Shown here piece by piece: positions 26,462 to 37,068 of a stretch of DNA of 64,000 bases. Positions within the stretch are counted from its first letter, which is position 1. The number at the start of each line of letters is the position of its first letter. The DNA comes from Bacteroidota bacterium (lineage in GTDB: Bacteria; Bacteroidota; Bacteroidia; 2-12-FULL-35-15): positions 1 to 64,000 of the forward strand of contig CANIQT010000020.1 in the NCBI GenBank assembly GCA_947469885.1, written 5' to 3'. A program made the translations under genes and the position numbers. The notes under the pieces were generated by a model. It worked only from the letters and a program-made list of their open reading frames with translations, was not told where the DNA came from and did no database searches.

Positions 26462-27520
26462 ATGGCAGACAACAAAATAATGGACTTATTAGGCGACAAT
26501 GCCGATAGTCTTTTAAACCACGAATGTAAAACCATCACCAAAGAACAAATTCACCTTCCGGGAAAAGATTTTGTATCCCGTATTTTCACCGATACCAATC
26601 GTAATAATCAGGTATTAAGAAGTCTGAATCAATTATACAATCATGGTAATTTAAAAGGAAAAGGATACATGTCCATTCTGCCTGTCGACCAGGGAGTGGA
26701 GCATAGTGCAGGCGCATCGTTTGCCCCCAACCCCATGTATTTTGATTCTGAAAATATTGTAAAATTGGCTATTGCCGGAGGGTGTAATGCAGTGGCATCC
26801 ACTTATGGGGTCTTGGCATCTGTGTCCAGAAAATATGCACACAAAATACCTTTTATAGTAAAAATAAATCACAACGAATTTCTTACTTATCCCGATAAAT
26901 TTGACCAGATAATGTTCGGAACAGTAGAAAACGCCTGGAACATGGGAGCAGTAGCTGTTGGGGCAACTATTTATTTTGGTTCTCCTGAATCGTCAAGACA
27001 AATTGTGGAGGTTGCAAAAGCATTCGACAGAGCGCATGAATTAGGAATGGCAACTGTACTTTGGTGCTATACCAGAAATAACGCGTTCAAAAAGGATGGA
27101 GTAGATTACAACACAGCCACCGATTTATCTTCACAGGCAAATCATTTGGGAGTAACCATTCAGGCAGATATTATCAAACAAAAACTTTCTGATAAAAACG
27201 GAGGTTATACCAATATTAAATTTGGAAAAACACATCCGTTGGTTTATTCTCAATTAACTACCGACCACCCTATTGATTTATGCCGTTACCAAGTTGCTAA
27301 TTGTTACATGGGTCGTTTTGGATTAATCAATTCAGGAGGAGAATCCAAGGGAGCTGGAGATTTGGCAGAAGCAGTAGCAACAGCAGTAATAAACAAACGT
27401 GCCGGTGGACAAGGATTAATTTCAGGACGTAAAGCATTTCAAAAACCTTTTAAAGAAGGAGTAGGATTATTAAATACTATTCAGGAAGTTTATCTGGATA
27501 AAACTATAACGATTGCATAA
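26462..27520 (+). CDS. Class I fructose-bisphosphate aldolase (FbaB/DhnA type)
   Basis: 352 residues, full length for the family. [11 protein letters not shown] near the start, VKINHNEF, and [15 protein letters not shown] are DhnA-type aldolase motifs. K239 (ADIIK) is the expected Schiff-base lysine. [11 protein letters not shown] near the end forms the phosphate-binding part. It splits fructose 1,6-bisphosphate to glyceraldehyde 3-phosphate and dihydroxyacetone phosphate in glycolysis and gluconeogenesis; pckA at 37.9 kb serves the same route. The gene is monocistronic or read through into accD. Confidence 0.95.
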   Translation: MADNKIMDLLGDNADSLLNHECKTITKEQIHLPGKDFVSRIFTDTNRNNQVLRSLNQLYNHGNLKGKGYMSILPVDQGVEHSAGASFAPNPMYFDSENIVKLAIAGGCNAVASTYGVLASVSRKYAHKIPFIVKINHNEFLTYPDKFDQIMFGTVENAWNMGAVAVGATIYFGSPESSRQIVEVAKAFDRAHELGMATVLWCYTRNNAFKKDGVDYNTATDLSSQANHLGVTIQADIIKQKLSDKNGGYTNIKFGKTHPLVYSQLTTDHPIDLCRYQVANCYMGRFGLINSGGESKGAGDLAEAVATAVINKRAGGQGLISGRKAFQKPFKEGVGLLNTIQEVYLDKTITIA

Positions 27521-27523
27521 ATT

Positions 27524-27608
27524 AGTTGTTAGTTGTTAGTTGTTGGTTATTAGAAACCACAACAACTAACAACTAACAACTAACAACTAACAACTAACAA
27601 CTAACAAC
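27524..27608. repeat. Heptanucleotide inverted repeat (TTAGTTG)n/(CAACTAA)n
   Basis: Four TTAGTTG-like units, a short centre (GGTTATTAGAAACCACAA) and about nine CAACTAA units on the other side. The two sides can pair as one hairpin between the aldolase gene and accD. It belongs to the simple-repeat class seen throughout the window. Confidence 0.9.
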
Positions 27609-27616
27609 AAAATAAA

Positions 27617-28462
27617 ATGAGTTGGTTCAAAAGAATTAAAGAAGGCATCACAACATCCACCAAGGAGAAAAAGGAAACTCCCGAAGGATTGTGGTATAAA
27701 TGTCCTTCATGCAAAAAAATAACGCATACAAACGAACATATACTTAATAATTATGTTTGTCCACATTGCGAATACCATGATAAAATTGGTTCAGCACAAT
27801 ATTTCGAAATCATTTTTGATAATAATGAATTCACTGAATTGAATCCTAATCTTTTTTCAGCAGACCCATTAAATTTTGTGGATACAAAAAAATACACCGA
27901 CCGATTGGTGGATACGGTTAAAAAAACACAATTGAATGATGCCCTGAGAAGTGCTTATGGTAAGGTGGATGGTGAAGATTTGGTGGTAGCTTGTATGGAT
28001 TTTACTTTTATTGGTGGTTCTATGGGCTCTGTGGTAGGAGAAAAAATTGCAAGAGCGATAGATTACTGTTTGGAAAATAAAGTTCCGTTAATGATTATTT
28101 CCAAATCAGGTGGTGCACGGATGATGGAGGCTGCCTTTTCGTTAATGCAAATGGCAAAAACATCTGCTAAACTTTCGTTAATGGACGAAGCCAAGATACC
28201 TTATATATCTTTCCTAACTGACCCAACCACCGGAGGAGTTACAGCATCCTACGCCATGCTTGGCGATTTGAACATTGCCGAACCGGGAGCTTTAATAGGC
28301 TTTGCAGGACCAAGAGTAGTAAAAGAAACAATCGGAAAGGATTTACCGAAGGGATTCCAAACTTCCGAATTTGTATTGGAACATGGCTTTTTGGATAAAA
28401 TAATCAACAGAAAAGACTTAAAATCAACGTTAAGTCAATTGCTTAAAATGTTTCGTAATTAG
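27617..28462 (+). CDS. accD: Acetyl-CoA carboxylase carboxyltransferase subunit beta
   Basis: 281 residues. The N-terminal zinc ribbon is CPSC...CPHC (residues ~29-53), followed by the crotonase-fold carboxyltransferase ([45 protein letters not shown]). Together with AccA it transfers carboxyl from biotin to acetyl-CoA, giving malonyl-CoA for fatty-acid synthesis. Length is usual for AccD. accA is not in the window. Confidence 0.97.
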   Translation: MSWFKRIKEGITTSTKEKKETPEGLWYKCPSCKKITHTNEHILNNYVCPHCEYHDKIGSAQYFEIIFDNNEFTELNPNLFSADPLNFVDTKKYTDRLVDTVKKTQLNDALRSAYGKVDGEDLVVACMDFTFIGGSMGSVVGEKIARAIDYCLENKVPLMIISKSGGARMMEAAFSLMQMAKTSAKLSLMDEAKIPYISFLTDPTTGGVTASYAMLGDLNIAEPGALIGFAGPRVVKETIGKDLPKGFQTSEFVLEHGFLDKIINRKDLKSTLSQLLKMFRN

Positions 28463-28571
28463 CACTACGAAATACGAATAAAAGCGAATTACGAAACAAT
28501 ATATAGAAAAAGCAGGGCTCAATTCGTAATTCGTAAAGTTTTGTAATTCTTAGTAGCCTTAAAAAAAATAC

Positions 28572-28600
28572 TTGCAGATTGGAAAATATCTTTATCTTTG
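28572..28600 (+). promoter_or_regulatory. Complete Bacteroidota promoter of rpsO
   Basis: TTG at 28572-28574, an 18-bp spacer and TATCTTTG at 28593-28600. This is one of the best promoter matches in the window and gives a ~28-nt leader before the rpsO ATG. Confidence 0.75.
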
Positions 28601-28634
28601 CACTCCGAAAAAATAAAAACAAATAAATAACAAG

Positions 28635-28904
28635 ATGTATTTAACAACAGAAGTAAAAAAAGAAATTTTTAAAAAACACGGTAAAAAAGAAACCAATACA
28701 GGTTCTTCAGAAGGGCAGATTGCTCTTTTCTCTCACCGTATCAGTCATTTGACAGGACATTTGCAAACCAACAAAAAAGATTTTGGTACTCAAAAAGCAC
28801 TAATCAATTTGGTTTCTAAACGCAGAAGACTATTAGATTATTTAAAAAGAAACGACATTGGAAGATATCGTGCGATAGTAAAAACACTTGATTTAAGAAA
28901 ATAA
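28635..28904 (+). CDS. rpsO: 30S ribosomal protein S15
   Basis: 89 residues, the standard size. TGSSEGQIALFSHRI and the LVSKRRRLLDYLKRND segment are diagnostic. S15 binds 16S rRNA at the central domain early in 30S assembly. The gene precedes pnp as in many bacteria, with a small terminator between them. Confidence 0.98.
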   Translation: MYLTTEVKKEIFKKHGKKETNTGSSEGQIALFSHRISHLTGHLQTNKKDFGTQKALINLVSKRRRLLDYLKRNDIGRYRAIVKTLDLRK

Positions 28905-28932
28905 TCTTAATGATATAATAGATATTTCTAAA

Positions 28933-28960
28933 GGCATTCCGAGCCATCGGGATGCTTTTT
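28933..28960 (+). terminator. Intrinsic terminator between rpsO and pnp
   Basis: GCATTCCGA and TCGGGATGC pair (one G-T) around GCCA, then TTTTT. It may only attenuate readthrough into pnp. Confidence 0.8.
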
Positions 28961-29019
28961 GTATTTATATAGATTAACAATAAAGAGGTAAATAAAACAA
29001 TAAATTAAAAACAAAAAAG

Positions 29020-31164
29020 ATGTCACAAATAGGAATTACACACACATTTAAATTAGCGGATGGCCGCGAAATTTCATTAGAAACAGGTAAATTAGCTAAA
29101 CAAGCTGATGGTTCGGTAGTAGTAAAGATGGGAGATACCATGTTGCTTGCAACAGTTGTATCAAACAAAGATGCAAAAGAAGGAACTGACTTTTTACCAT
29201 TATCAGTAGATTACCAGGAAAAATTTGCTTCTGCAGGACGCTTCCCCGGAGGATTCTTTAAAAGAGAAGCTCGTTTATCAGATTACGAAATATTAATTAG
29301 CCGTTTGGTTGACCGTGCATTACGTCCATTATTTCCGGACGATTACCATTCAGATACACAAGTATTGATTTCATTAATTTCAGGAGATAAAAACAATATG
29401 CCTGATGCATTAGCTTGCCTTGCAATATCAGCAGCTATAACTATTTCAGATATTCCTTTCAACGGACCGGTATCGGAAGTAAGGGTAAGTAAGTTGGACG
29501 GAAAATTAATTATTAACCCTACTGTTGCTGAAATGGAAAAATCATCATTAGATATGATTGTTGCTGCAAATGCAAAAGACATCATGATGGTGGAAGGAGA
29601 GATGAAAGAAGTTTCTGAAGCAGAGATGTTAGAGGCAATTAAATTTGCTCATGAAGCAATTCGTTTACAAATTAATGCAATCAATGATTTCAAAGCTAAA
29701 GTAGAAGCAGTGAAAGGTGCAGTGGTGAAACGTGAATACAACCACGAGACCAACGACCCGATTTTAAAAGAAAGAGTGTTTAAAGCTACTTACGATAAAG
29801 CGTATGCAGTTGCGGCAACTCAAAATCCAAATAAAAAAGAACGCGGTGCTGCTTTCAAAGCGGTAGTTACTGAATTTATTGAATCTATTCCTTCAGAAGA
29901 AAAAGGAGAAGGATTTGAAGGGTTGGCGAAAAAATATTATCACGAAGTGGAATACGAAGCAGTTCGTAAATTTGTGTTGGATACTAAATTACGTTTGGAT
30001 GGACGTGAAACAAATCAAATCCGCCCGATATGGAGCGAAATTGGTTATTTGCCATCTGCCCATGGTTCTGCTATCTTTACAAGAGGCGAAACACAATCAT
30101 TGACTTCTGTCACTCTTGGAACTAAATTAGATTTACAATCAATTGACAGAGCTTTATACCAGGGACAAAATAACTTTATGTTGCATTATAACTTCCCTGC
30201 ATTTTCTACAGGTGAAGTAAAACCAAACAGAGGACCGGGAAGAAGAGAGATTGGACATGGTAATTTGGCTGAGCGCGCTTTAAGACAAGTGCTTTCTACT
30301 GATAATCCTTATACTGTACGTGTGGTTTCTGATGTGTTGGAATCTAATGGTTCTTCTTCAATGGCAACAGTTTGTGCAGGTACATTGGCTTTAATGGATG
30401 CAGGTGTGAAAATCAACAAACCCGTTTCAGGTATTGCAATGGGAATGATTACGGATGATAAAGGTAACTACGCTATCTTGTCTGACATCTTAGGAGATGA
30501 AGATCATTTGGGCGATATGGACTTTAAAGTAACCGGAACAAAAGACGGTATTACTTCTTGCCAAATGGATTTGAAAGTAGATGGTTTGCCTTACGAAGTA
30601 ATGGCAGAAGCATTGGAACAAGCTAAACAAGGGCGTTTGCACATACTTGGTGAAATGGCGAAAACCATTACCGAAACTCGTCCTGATTACAAACCGCATG
30701 CTCCGCGAATGGTTAAAATAACTATTCCTAAAGAATTTATTGGTGCTGTTATCGGGCCTGGTGGAAAAATTATCCAGGAAATGCAACGTGAAACAGGTGC
30801 TATTATTGTGATAGAGGAAAAAGACGGTATGGGCCATATTGATATTGTTGCAGTTGACAAAGAAAAAATTGATGCAGTATTAGCGAAAATAAAAGGCATT
30901 GTTGCAACTCCGGAAGTTGGAGAAGAATATGAAGGGAAAGTAAAATCAATTATGGCTTTTGGTGCCTTTGTTGAGTTTATGCCAGGCAAAGATGGTTTAT
31001 TGCATATTTCTGAAGTACAACACGGAAGATTAGAAAGTATGGATGGTGTATTGAAAGAGGGAGAGAAAATAAAAGTGAAGTTAATTGGTGTTGACCCTAA
31101 AACAGGCAAATTCAAATTGTCACGCAAGGTTTTATTACCAAAGCCGGAAGGAGCTAACGCTTAA
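29020..31164 (+). CDS. pnp: Polyribonucleotide nucleotidyltransferase (PNPase)
   Basis: 714 residues. Two RNase PH-like domains ([16 protein letters not shown] near 80; [17 protein letters not shown] near 405) flank the helical middle domain. KH ([12 protein letters not shown], ~570) and S1 ([18 protein letters not shown], ~640) RNA-binding domains end the protein. PNPase degrades RNA 3' to 5' with phosphate and works as a trimer, often in a degradosome. Full-length and intact, with its own terminator. Confidence 0.98.
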   Translation: MSQIGITHTFKLADGREISLETGKLAKQADGSVVVKMGDTMLLATVVSNKDAKEGTDFLPLSVDYQEKFASAGRFPGGFFKREARLSDYEILISRLVDRALRPLFPDDYHSDTQVLISLISGDKNNMPDALACLAISAAITISDIPFNGPVSEVRVSKLDGKLIINPTVAEMEKSSLDMIVAANAKDIMMVEGEMKEVSEAEMLEAIKFAHEAIRLQINAINDFKAKVEAVKGAVVKREYNHETNDPILKERVFKATYDKAYAVAATQNPNKKERGAAFKAVVTEFIESIPSEEKGEGFEGLAKKYYHEVEYEAVRKFVLDTKLRLDGRETNQIRPIWSEIGYLPSAHGSAIFTRGETQSLTSVTLGTKLDLQSIDRALYQGQNNFMLHYNFPAFSTGEVKPNRGPGRREIGHGNLAERALRQVLSTDNPYTVRVVSDVLESNGSSSMATVCAGTLALMDAGVKINKPVSGIAMGMITDDKGNYAILSDILGDEDHLGDMDFKVTGTKDGITSCQMDLKVDGLPYEVMAEALEQAKQGRLHILGEMAKTITETRPDYKPHAPRMVKITIPKEFIGAVIGPGGKIIQEMQRETGAIIVIEEKDGMGHIDIVAVDKEKIDAVLAKIKGIVATPEVGEEYEGKVKSIMAFGAFVEFMPGKDGLLHISEVQHGRLESMDGVLKEGEKIKVKLIGVDPKTGKFKLSRKVLLPKPEGANA

Positions 31165-31182
31165 TCAGGATTTGTTTAACAT

Positions 31183-31220
31183 AAAAAACTCCTTACAATT
31201 TATTTTGTAAGGAGTTTTTT
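31183..31220 (+). terminator. Intrinsic terminator of pnp
   Basis: AAAAAACTCCTTACAA and TTGTAAGGAGTTTTTT pair perfectly around TTTATT. It lies 19 bp after the pnp stop and 46 bp before a 21-bp tandem array. Confidence 0.92.
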
Positions 31221-31266
31221 TATGGGTTAGAGGTTATTTTTAAACAATAAAAAGGTGGATTTTGTA

Positions 31267-31392
31267 AGAATTCATACAAGAGTAAACAGAATCAATACAG
31301 GAGTGTAAAGAATTCATACAGGAGTGTACAGAATCAATACAGGTGTGTACAGAACCAATACAGGAGTATCTAGAATCAATACAATAGTGTTA
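31267..31392. repeat. 21-bp tandem repeat array, 6 units
   Basis: Six units of AGAATCAATACAGGAGTGTAC type fill exactly 126 bp: the AGAATTCATACA and AGAATCAATACA forms alternate at first, and the last units are more diverged. It lies between the pnp terminator and two hairpins that read leftwards. It has no open frame and no spacers. Confidence 0.95.
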
Positions 31393-31413
31393 AAAACCAC
31401 CAAAACTGTTAAA

Positions 31414-31451
31414 AACAAAAAATCCCGCTTCGATTACTCGAAGCAGGATTC
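31414..31451 (-). terminator. Terminator-like hairpin reading leftwards
   Basis: On the minus strand AATCCTGCTTCGA and TCGAAGCGGGATT pair with one mismatch around GTAA, followed by TTTTTTG. It is the second of two leftward terminators downstream of the LOG-family gene. Confidence 0.7.
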
Positions 31452-31465
31452 CTTTGTTTAAACCA

Positions 31466-31537
31466 AAAAAGAAGCCCGCGCACTCCTACACGGGCTCCAA
31501 CACTTCATGAAAACAACTAAATCACTTTCGAAATTTA
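31466..31537 (-). ncRNA. Candidate small RNA (~70-75 nt) with its own promoter box and terminator
   Basis: On the minus strand a TACATTTG box (31551-31544) is followed by a hairpin ACTAAAT...ATTTAGT, a short single-stranded stretch, then AGCCCGTGT...GCGCGGGCT and TCTTTTTT. This is the usual layout of a short sRNA. It could also simply be the 3' end and terminator of the LOG-family transcript, whose stop is 130 bp upstream. No known RNA family was recognised. Confidence 0.45.
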
Positions 31538-31543
31538 GTGACA

Positions 31544-31551
31544 CAAATGTA
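31544..31551 (-). promoter_or_regulatory. -7 box (TACATTTG) in front of the candidate small RNA
   Basis: An exact TAnnTTTG on the minus strand inside the non-coding gap. No TTG at the -33 spacing, so support is partial. Confidence 0.4.
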
Positions 31552-31666
31552 TAAATAATATTAATATCATATTGATAATTTAGACTTATTTATTAAAATC
31601 CTCGACCAATGGTAATTTTTGTAGATTATTTTGTTTAATACTGATTTCAAATAAGAAATACCATAA

Positions 31667-32383
31667 TTAGAAATTTGGTTTCAGCATATATTTCGAATAG
31701 AATTCAGTAATAATAGCTATTGCTTCGTCAGAGGTATCCACTATTTTAAATAGGTTTAAATCTACTTCGCTGATGTTGTGCTCCTCTTCCAGCATCATGT
31801 CTTTTACCCATTTCATCAAGCCTTCCCAGTATTTTTTTCCAACCAGTACTATTGGGAAATGGGCTACTTTATTGGTTTGTATCAATGTTATAGCTTCAAA
31901 CAATTCGTCCAATGTTCCGAAACCGCCCGGCATGGCTATAAATCCCTGAGAATATTTCAGGAAAATAGTTTTGCGAACAAAGAAATAATCGAAGTTGATA
32001 TTTTTATCGTTATCAATAAACGAATTGGAATTTTGTTCAAACGGTAGAGTAATATTTAATCCAACCGATTTTCCACCTCCTGCTTTTGCCCCTTTGTTAG
32101 CGGCTTCCATAATACCTGGTCCGCCTCCGGTAATCACTCCATAACCTTCGCGAGTTAGTTTGAAAGAAATTTCTTCTGCAAGTTTGTAATACTTGTTATT
32201 TAATTTAGTTCTTGCCGAACCAAACACGGAAACGCAAGGACCTATGCGGCTCATCTTTTCGAAGCCTTCCACAAACTCACTCATTATTTTAAATATCTGC
32301 CACGAGTCGGATGCCTTGATGTCGTTCCAGTCTTTGGCCTCAAATACTTTTCTGATTTTATCTTCTTCTTCTTGATTTGTCAT
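31667..32383 (-). CDS. LOG family (TIGR00730) nucleotide phosphoribohydrolase-like protein
   Basis: 238 residues from ATG 32383; the longer reading adds residues encoded by a simple repeat. Motifs are VFGSARTK, VITGGGPGIMEAANKGA and the signature PGGFGTLDELFE. LOG proteins release the base from nucleoside 5'-monophosphates such as AMP or cytokinin nucleotides; the bacterial role is often unclear. The N-terminal ~55 residues are an extra helical segment common in the long bacterial form. Confidence 0.92.
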   Translation of the reverse strand: MTNQEEEDKIRKVFEAKDWNDIKASDSWQIFKIMSEFVEGFEKMSRIGPCVSVFGSARTKLNNKYYKLAEEISFKLTREGYGVITGGGPGIMEAANKGAKAGGGKSVGLNITLPFEQNSNSFIDNDKNINFDYFFVRKTIFLKYSQGFIAMPGGFGTLDELFEAITLIQTNKVAHFPIVLVGKKYWEGLMKWVKDMMLEEEHNISEVDLNLFKIVDTSDEAIAIITEFYSKYMLKPNF

Positions 32384-32483
32384 ATACTTCGAATTACGAA
32401 TTTTAACGAACAACGAATATTTAATTCTACGGATTTATTTAATAAAGGTTACAATTAGATGAATGAACAAGTTAACCAATGAA

Positions 32484-35345
32484 CTAATTAGCCAATTCTT
32501 GTTTCAAAAACTTTGCGGTATAAGAAATTTTATTTTTAATAATTTCTTCAGGTGTACCTTCGCAAAGTATCGTTCCTCCTCCATTTCCGCCTTCAAGTCC
32601 CAAATCAATAATATGGTCAGCTACTTTTATGATATCCATGTTGTGCTCAATTACTAAAACGGTATTGCCACTCTCCACTAGTTTATTCAATACTTCCAAC
32701 AGGATACGAATATCTTCGAAATGCAAACCTGTGGTGGGTTCATCTAAAATATAAAAGGTATTGCCCGTGTCTTTTTTTGATAATTCAGTTGCAAGTTTCA
32801 CCCGCTGTGCTTCTCCTCCTGATAAAGTAGTACTTTGTTGACCAAGAGTAATGTATCCTAAACCAACTTCGTGCAAGGCTTTTATTTTTTGTACAATGGA
32901 AGGAATGTTTGCAAAAAACTCAACAGCAACATCAATTGTCATATTCAAAACATCAGAAATTGATTTTCCTTTGTATCTAATTTCAAGAGTTTCTTTGTTA
33001 TATCTTTTGCCGTTGCATGTTTCGCAATTAACATACACATCAGGCAGGAAATTCATTTCAATGGTTCTCAAACCTGCACCCAGACATGTATTACAACGCC
33101 CGCCCGGAACATTGAAAGAAAATCTACCAGGTTTGTATTCTCTTATTTTTGCTTCCGGAATGATAGAAAATAAATTTCTTATTTCTCCAAACACATTAGT
33201 GTAGGTAGCAGGATTGCTTCTCGGAGTGCGGCCTATAGGCGATTGGTCTATTTCAATTACTTTGTCAATCAAGGATAATCCTTTAACAGAAGTATAAGGC
33301 ATTGGTTTTTTTTCGGAACGATAAAAGTGTTTGTTTAATATCGGATACAGTGTTTCGTTTATCAAAGTGGACTTACCACTACCCGAAACACCTGTTACAC
33401 AAATAAATTTTCCTAAAGGAAATTTAACGGTTACATCTTTCAGGTTATTCCCTGAAGCACCATTAATTACAAGTGTTCCCGCATTCCCTTTTCTTCTTGT
33501 TGGTGGAACAGGAATTCCTTTTATTCCATTTATATAATCAGAAGTGAGGGTATGAAATTTTAAAATTTGTTTAGGAGTACCTTCTGCTATTATCTTTCCA
33601 CCGTGCACTCCTGCAGCAGGTCCAATATCAATTACATGGTCGGCAGCCAAAATCATTTCTTTGTCATGTTCCACCACTATCACTGAATTGCCAATATCTC
33701 TGAGGTGTTTAAGGGCATTGATTAATCTTACATTATCCCGTTGATGCAAACCAATGCTAGGCTCGTCTAAAATATAAAGCACTCCAACTAATTGAGAACC
33801 TATTTGAGTAGCTAATCTAATTCGTTGTGCTTCCCCGCCCGAAAGGCTTTTGGAAGGACGATTGAGGTTCAAATAATTTAATCCTACATCCAACAAAAAA
33901 TTTATTCGTGTTCTTATTTCTTTTAATACTTCTTTGGCAATCATGTTTTGTTTCGCATCCATGCGGGTTTCCACACCTTCAAACCATTCAAACAATTCTG
34001 AAATGCCCATGTTGGCTAATTCAGAAATGTTTTTTTTATCAATCATAAAAAACAACGATTCCTTTTTTAGCCTTTTACCTTCACATTTTGGACAAATAAT
34101 TTTGTTCATAAAACCCTGCACCCATTTCTCCATTGTTGGCGAGCTGTTCTCATCATTTTGTTTGATGATGTGATTGGCTATTCCATCAAATGCTATACTG
34201 TAGCTGGATGCAGAGCTATCAGAAAATTGTCTTACTTTAAACACTTCGTCAGAGCCAAACAAAATGACATTCATTGCTTCTTCCGATATTTCTTCAATTG
34301 GAGTGTCTAAAGAAAATCCGAATTTATGTCCAATTGCTTCCAACTGCTTGAATATCCATGTTGATTTGGCATCTCCCAAAGGGGCAATTCCGCCTTTGTT
34401 AATGGTTGTTTTTTTGTTTGGAATTATTTTATCAATATCAATTTCTGAAACTTGCCCAAGTCCGTTGCAACGAGGACAAGCACCATAAGGAGAATTAAAG
34501 GAGAATAAATTGGGTTGTGGTTCGTCATACGAAATACCAGTGCTTGGACACATTAAATGGCGGCTGAAATAACTTACTTTTCCATATTCATCATCAAATG
34601 TTTCAGATGTAAAAGGCTGCACCATAACAATTCCTTTGCCAAGTTTCATTGCCAATTGCAACGATTCGTTAATGCGTTGTCTTACATCATCATTAATTTC
34701 CAACCTATCAACTACAATTTCAATATCGTGCACTTTGTATCTATCCAGTTGAAAATGTTTGCTCAATTCCATTACATCTCCATCCACCCGAACTCTAGTA
34801 TAGCCCCATTTGCGTATCTGTTCAAATAGTTCTCTATAATGTCCCTTTCTACCTTTTACTATCGGTGCAAGCAAAATTACTTTTTGATTGGTATATCTTT
34901 CCAACATCAAATTAATAATCTGGTCGTCAGAATAACGAACCATTTTTTCTCCGGTATTATAAGAGTAAGCATCTGATGCTCTTGCAAAAAGTAATCTCAA
35001 AAAATCATATATCTCGGTAATAGTACCTACTGTAGAGCGGGGGTTTTTGTTGGTTGTTTTTTGCTCGATAGAAATTACAGGACTCAATCCTGTTATTTTA
35101 TCCACATCAGGTCGATCCATATTGCCCAAAAACTGACGGGCATAAGCCGAAAAACTTTCGATGTATCTCCGTTGTCCTTCAGCATAAATGGTGTCGAACG
35201 CCAATGATGATTTTCCGCTTCCGCTCAAACCGGTAATAACAACAAGTTTATTGCGGGGAATAATCACATCAATGTTTTTCAGATTGTGTACACTAGCGCC
35301 ACTTACTTCTAGAAAATCTATTTCACTAATTGTTTCAGTACTCAA
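32484..35345 (-). CDS. uvrA: Excinuclease ABC subunit A (TTG start)
   Basis: 953 residues. Two ABC modules are visible: Walker [10 protein letters not shown] and GVSGSGKST, signatures [11 protein letters not shown], and Walker [11 protein letters not shown] and [10 protein letters not shown]. Zinc-binding [16 protein letters not shown] and CNTC...CETCNGKR are all present. UvrA recognises DNA damage and loads UvrB in nucleotide excision repair. Start: an in-frame TAG lies two codons before TTG 35345 and no ATG occurs before the conserved N-terminus, so TTG is the only sensible start. Confidence 0.97.
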   Translation of the reverse strand: MSTETISEIDFLEVSGASVHNLKNIDVIIPRNKLVVITGLSGSGKSSLAFDTIYAEGQRRYIESFSAYARQFLGNMDRPDVDKITGLSPVISIEQKTTNKNPRSTVGTITEIYDFLRLLFARASDAYSYNTGEKMVRYSDDQIINLMLERYTNQKVILLAPIVKGRKGHYRELFEQIRKWGYTRVRVDGDVMELSKHFQLDRYKVHDIEIVVDRLEINDDVRQRINESLQLAMKLGKGIVMVQPFTSETFDDEYGKVSYFSRHLMCPSTGISYDEPQPNLFSFNSPYGACPRCNGLGQVSEIDIDKIIPNKKTTINKGGIAPLGDAKSTWIFKQLEAIGHKFGFSLDTPIEEISEEAMNVILFGSDEVFKVRQFSDSSASSYSIAFDGIANHIIKQNDENSSPTMEKWVQGFMNKIICPKCEGKRLKKESLFFMIDKKNISELANMGISELFEWFEGVETRMDAKQNMIAKEVLKEIRTRINFLLDVGLNYLNLNRPSKSLSGGEAQRIRLATQIGSQLVGVLYILDEPSIGLHQRDNVRLINALKHLRDIGNSVIVVEHDKEMILAADHVIDIGPAAGVHGGKIIAEGTPKQILKFHTLTSDYINGIKGIPVPPTRRKGNAGTLVINGASGNNLKDVTVKFPLGKFICVTGVSGSGKSTLINETLYPILNKHFYRSEKKPMPYTSVKGLSLIDKVIEIDQSPIGRTPRSNPATYTNVFGEIRNLFSIIPEAKIREYKPGRFSFNVPGGRCNTCLGAGLRTIEMNFLPDVYVNCETCNGKRYNKETLEIRYKGKSISDVLNMTIDVAVEFFANIPSIVQKIKALHEVGLGYITLGQQSTTLSGGEAQRVKLATELSKKDTGNTFYILDEPTTGLHFEDIRILLEVLNKLVESGNTVLVIEHNMDIIKVADHIIDLGLEGGNGGGTILCEGTPEEIIKNKISYTAKFLKQELAN

Positions 35346-35377
35346 TTGCTAAATTGTTTTATTGTTAAATTGTTTCC

Positions 35378-35415
35378 AATCTCTTCAGTCTTGATTCTTG
35401 ACTCTTGTTTCCTGA
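35378..35415. repeat. Simple repeat CTTGATTCTTGACTCTTG upstream of uvrA
   Basis: TCTTCAGTCTTGATTCTTG and ACTCTTGTTTC repeat the same pattern that is inserted in mtaB. It lies in the uvrA leader, between the promoter and the start. Confidence 0.6.
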
Positions 35416-35426
35416 AAAAGGGGGCG

Positions 35427-35457
35427 CAAAGATACTTAACTATAAGGAGTGAAACAA
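35427..35457 (-). promoter_or_regulatory. Complete Bacteroidota promoter of uvrA
   Basis: On the minus strand TTG (35457-35455), a 20-bp spacer and TATCTTTG (35434-35427). It gives a leader of about 75 nt. Confidence 0.7.
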
Positions 35458-35524
35458 GAAACTAGCTTCTCAAGGAGTAAAATAATGTTTTTAGAGGATA
35501 AACAAGCTAAACAAGCCTCTTTAG

Positions 35525-35563
35525 AAAAAAACAAACTTCTTTACAAATAAAGAAGCTTGTTTG
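35525..35563 (-). terminator. Intrinsic terminator of the barrel gene pair
   Basis: On the minus strand AAACAAGCTTCTTTA and TAAAGAAGTTTGTTT pair with one mismatch around TTTG, then a T run. It ends transcription from the genes at 35.6-37 kb before the uvrA promoter. Confidence 0.85.
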
Positions 35564-35603
35564 AATTAGGCAGTTTCGGAAAAAAGAAAGAGAAATCATT
35601 ATT

Positions 35604-36254
35604 TTACTGCGAATTATCGTTCGGTTTGCGGAAACGAACCCAATGTTTGCGTGCCCAGATCATGTACCCTAAGCCAAAACTGATTTTTACTTCATCTAAA
35701 GGTTGAGCGGCAATATCACTAAAATGTTTGCCAGTTTGGTATTTTACATTTACAAACACATTGAAAAAACGATTGGCGTAATACGCCATGCCTGCTTGCA
35801 CTGCGAACACAGGGTTGAAACTCCAGGGATAAGACGAAACAGGCTTAGTGGTATCACTGAAATAAGTAGAACTCGAATTTAACTGACTAACGGCATAACC
35901 AGGAAGAATTCCAAAATAGGGGTCGAGATGGTTGTTGGTTTTGAAATGGTAAGATGCACCTAAATATGCCATGTGATTTTGTGCAAAACGTTTATCACCT
36001 CCATAAGAGCCCAAAAAATAATAGAATCCGCTGGTGATGGAAACATTCTGACGGCAATAAATATCCAAATCACCAACCCAATACATGTTGGTTCCGCCTG
36101 TGTTCAATGGTTTTCCGAGGGCAATGTTTCCTTGCAACCGCCAAAGTCCATAATCAACATACCTGTTCGATTTTTTGGTAGTATCAGTTTTTGTTTGAGC
36201 AGTTGCTGAAAACGAAACAATGATAATTGTAAGTGCTGTAAGTATTTTTTTCAT
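35604..36254 (-). CDS. Outer-membrane beta-barrel-like protein
   Basis: 216 residues with signal peptide MKKILTALTIIIVSFSATA. The mature part has alternating amphipathic strands ending in aromatic residues (YVDYGLWRLQGNIAL, VSITSGFYYFLG, MAYLGASYHFKT, MAYYANRFFNVFVNVKYQTG, ISFGLGYMIWARKHW), typical of small outer-membrane barrels. No enzyme motif is seen. It follows the interrupted barrel gene with a 6-bp gap, so both sit in one transcript. Confidence 0.75.
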   Translation of the reverse strand: MKKILTALTIIIVSFSATAQTKTDTTKKSNRYVDYGLWRLQGNIALGKPLNTGGTNMYWVGDLDIYCRQNVSITSGFYYFLGSYGGDKRFAQNHMAYLGASYHFKTNNHLDPYFGILPGYAVSQLNSSSTYFSDTTKPVSSYPWSFNPVFAVQAGMAYYANRFFNVFVNVKYQTGKHFSDIAAQPLDEVKISFGLGYMIWARKHWVRFRKPNDNSQ

Positions 36255-36260
36255 GTCGTT

Positions 36261-36968
36261 TTATTTAGCAAGATCGAATAAAGTAATATTTAAACTTAAA
36301 GTGATTAGTAAATGCCCCGCCAACACAAGGTCGTCTTCGCTTGGCTCCACATTCAAATGGTTTCCTTCATCGCGATAATGCGATCGAGAAGTAACCTCAT
36401 TTCCATCCTTGTCAACTATTTCGGCATGCACATCCTTACCAATATGCTCCATGTATTGAGCCGACAACGAAAAATTTATTCGATTGGTAACATGATAATT
36501 GGTGCCAATACCTAATTGCACCGCAGTGGTTTAACGCTCGGTCGATTCACTGGTTGTAATTTTTGTTCCGGGACTATAACTCAGGTTAGACGAAATTTTG
36601 GAATAATCAAAACAATTGCCTCCTATAATATAAGGTGTCAGTTTTCCTTTTACCGTTTCTGTTTTAAAAGGATAAATCATTACCGACCAGCCAATGTGCA
36701 TAGTTTCACGATTTCCTAAGCCTGCAATATCAGTTTTGATGTAATCAGAATACCATTCGGTATTGATCCGTTTGCCAGGACGAATCCGAAACATGCCTCC
36801 ATAACCCAATCCAGGAAAGCCGTAATTATCAAAAATACTCGTAGTGCTTCGCATTCCGAGTTGAAACTCTCCTACTTCTTTAGCACGATTTTTTCTGCGC
36901 TCTTCTCTTCGGCTTTGCGAAAACGAAAGTGCTGGAAGTAATAAAAGGAGAATAATTAGATTTTTCAT
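36261..36968 (-). pseudogene. Outer-membrane barrel gene interrupted by one in-frame TAA
   Basis: Two open stretches, 36968-36531 (145 codons; signal peptide MKNLIILLLLLPALSFS) and 36530-36261, are in the same frame and are separated only by TAA at 36533-36531. The join would read STER-stop-TTAVQLGIGTNYHV and gives a barrel of ~235 residues with strands on both sides. A CAA-to-TAA change (Gln to stop) would explain it. Sequencing error, strain variation, a real pseudogene or readthrough cannot be told apart here. Confidence 0.75.
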
Positions 36969-37068
36969 AAGGTAAAATTAGTGTTTAGTAAGAATAGGAA
37001 AAATTTCGATTGCTATCGATTTTTTTACTGTTTTCATTATTTCAGATTAATTGGAATGTTATCATAAA

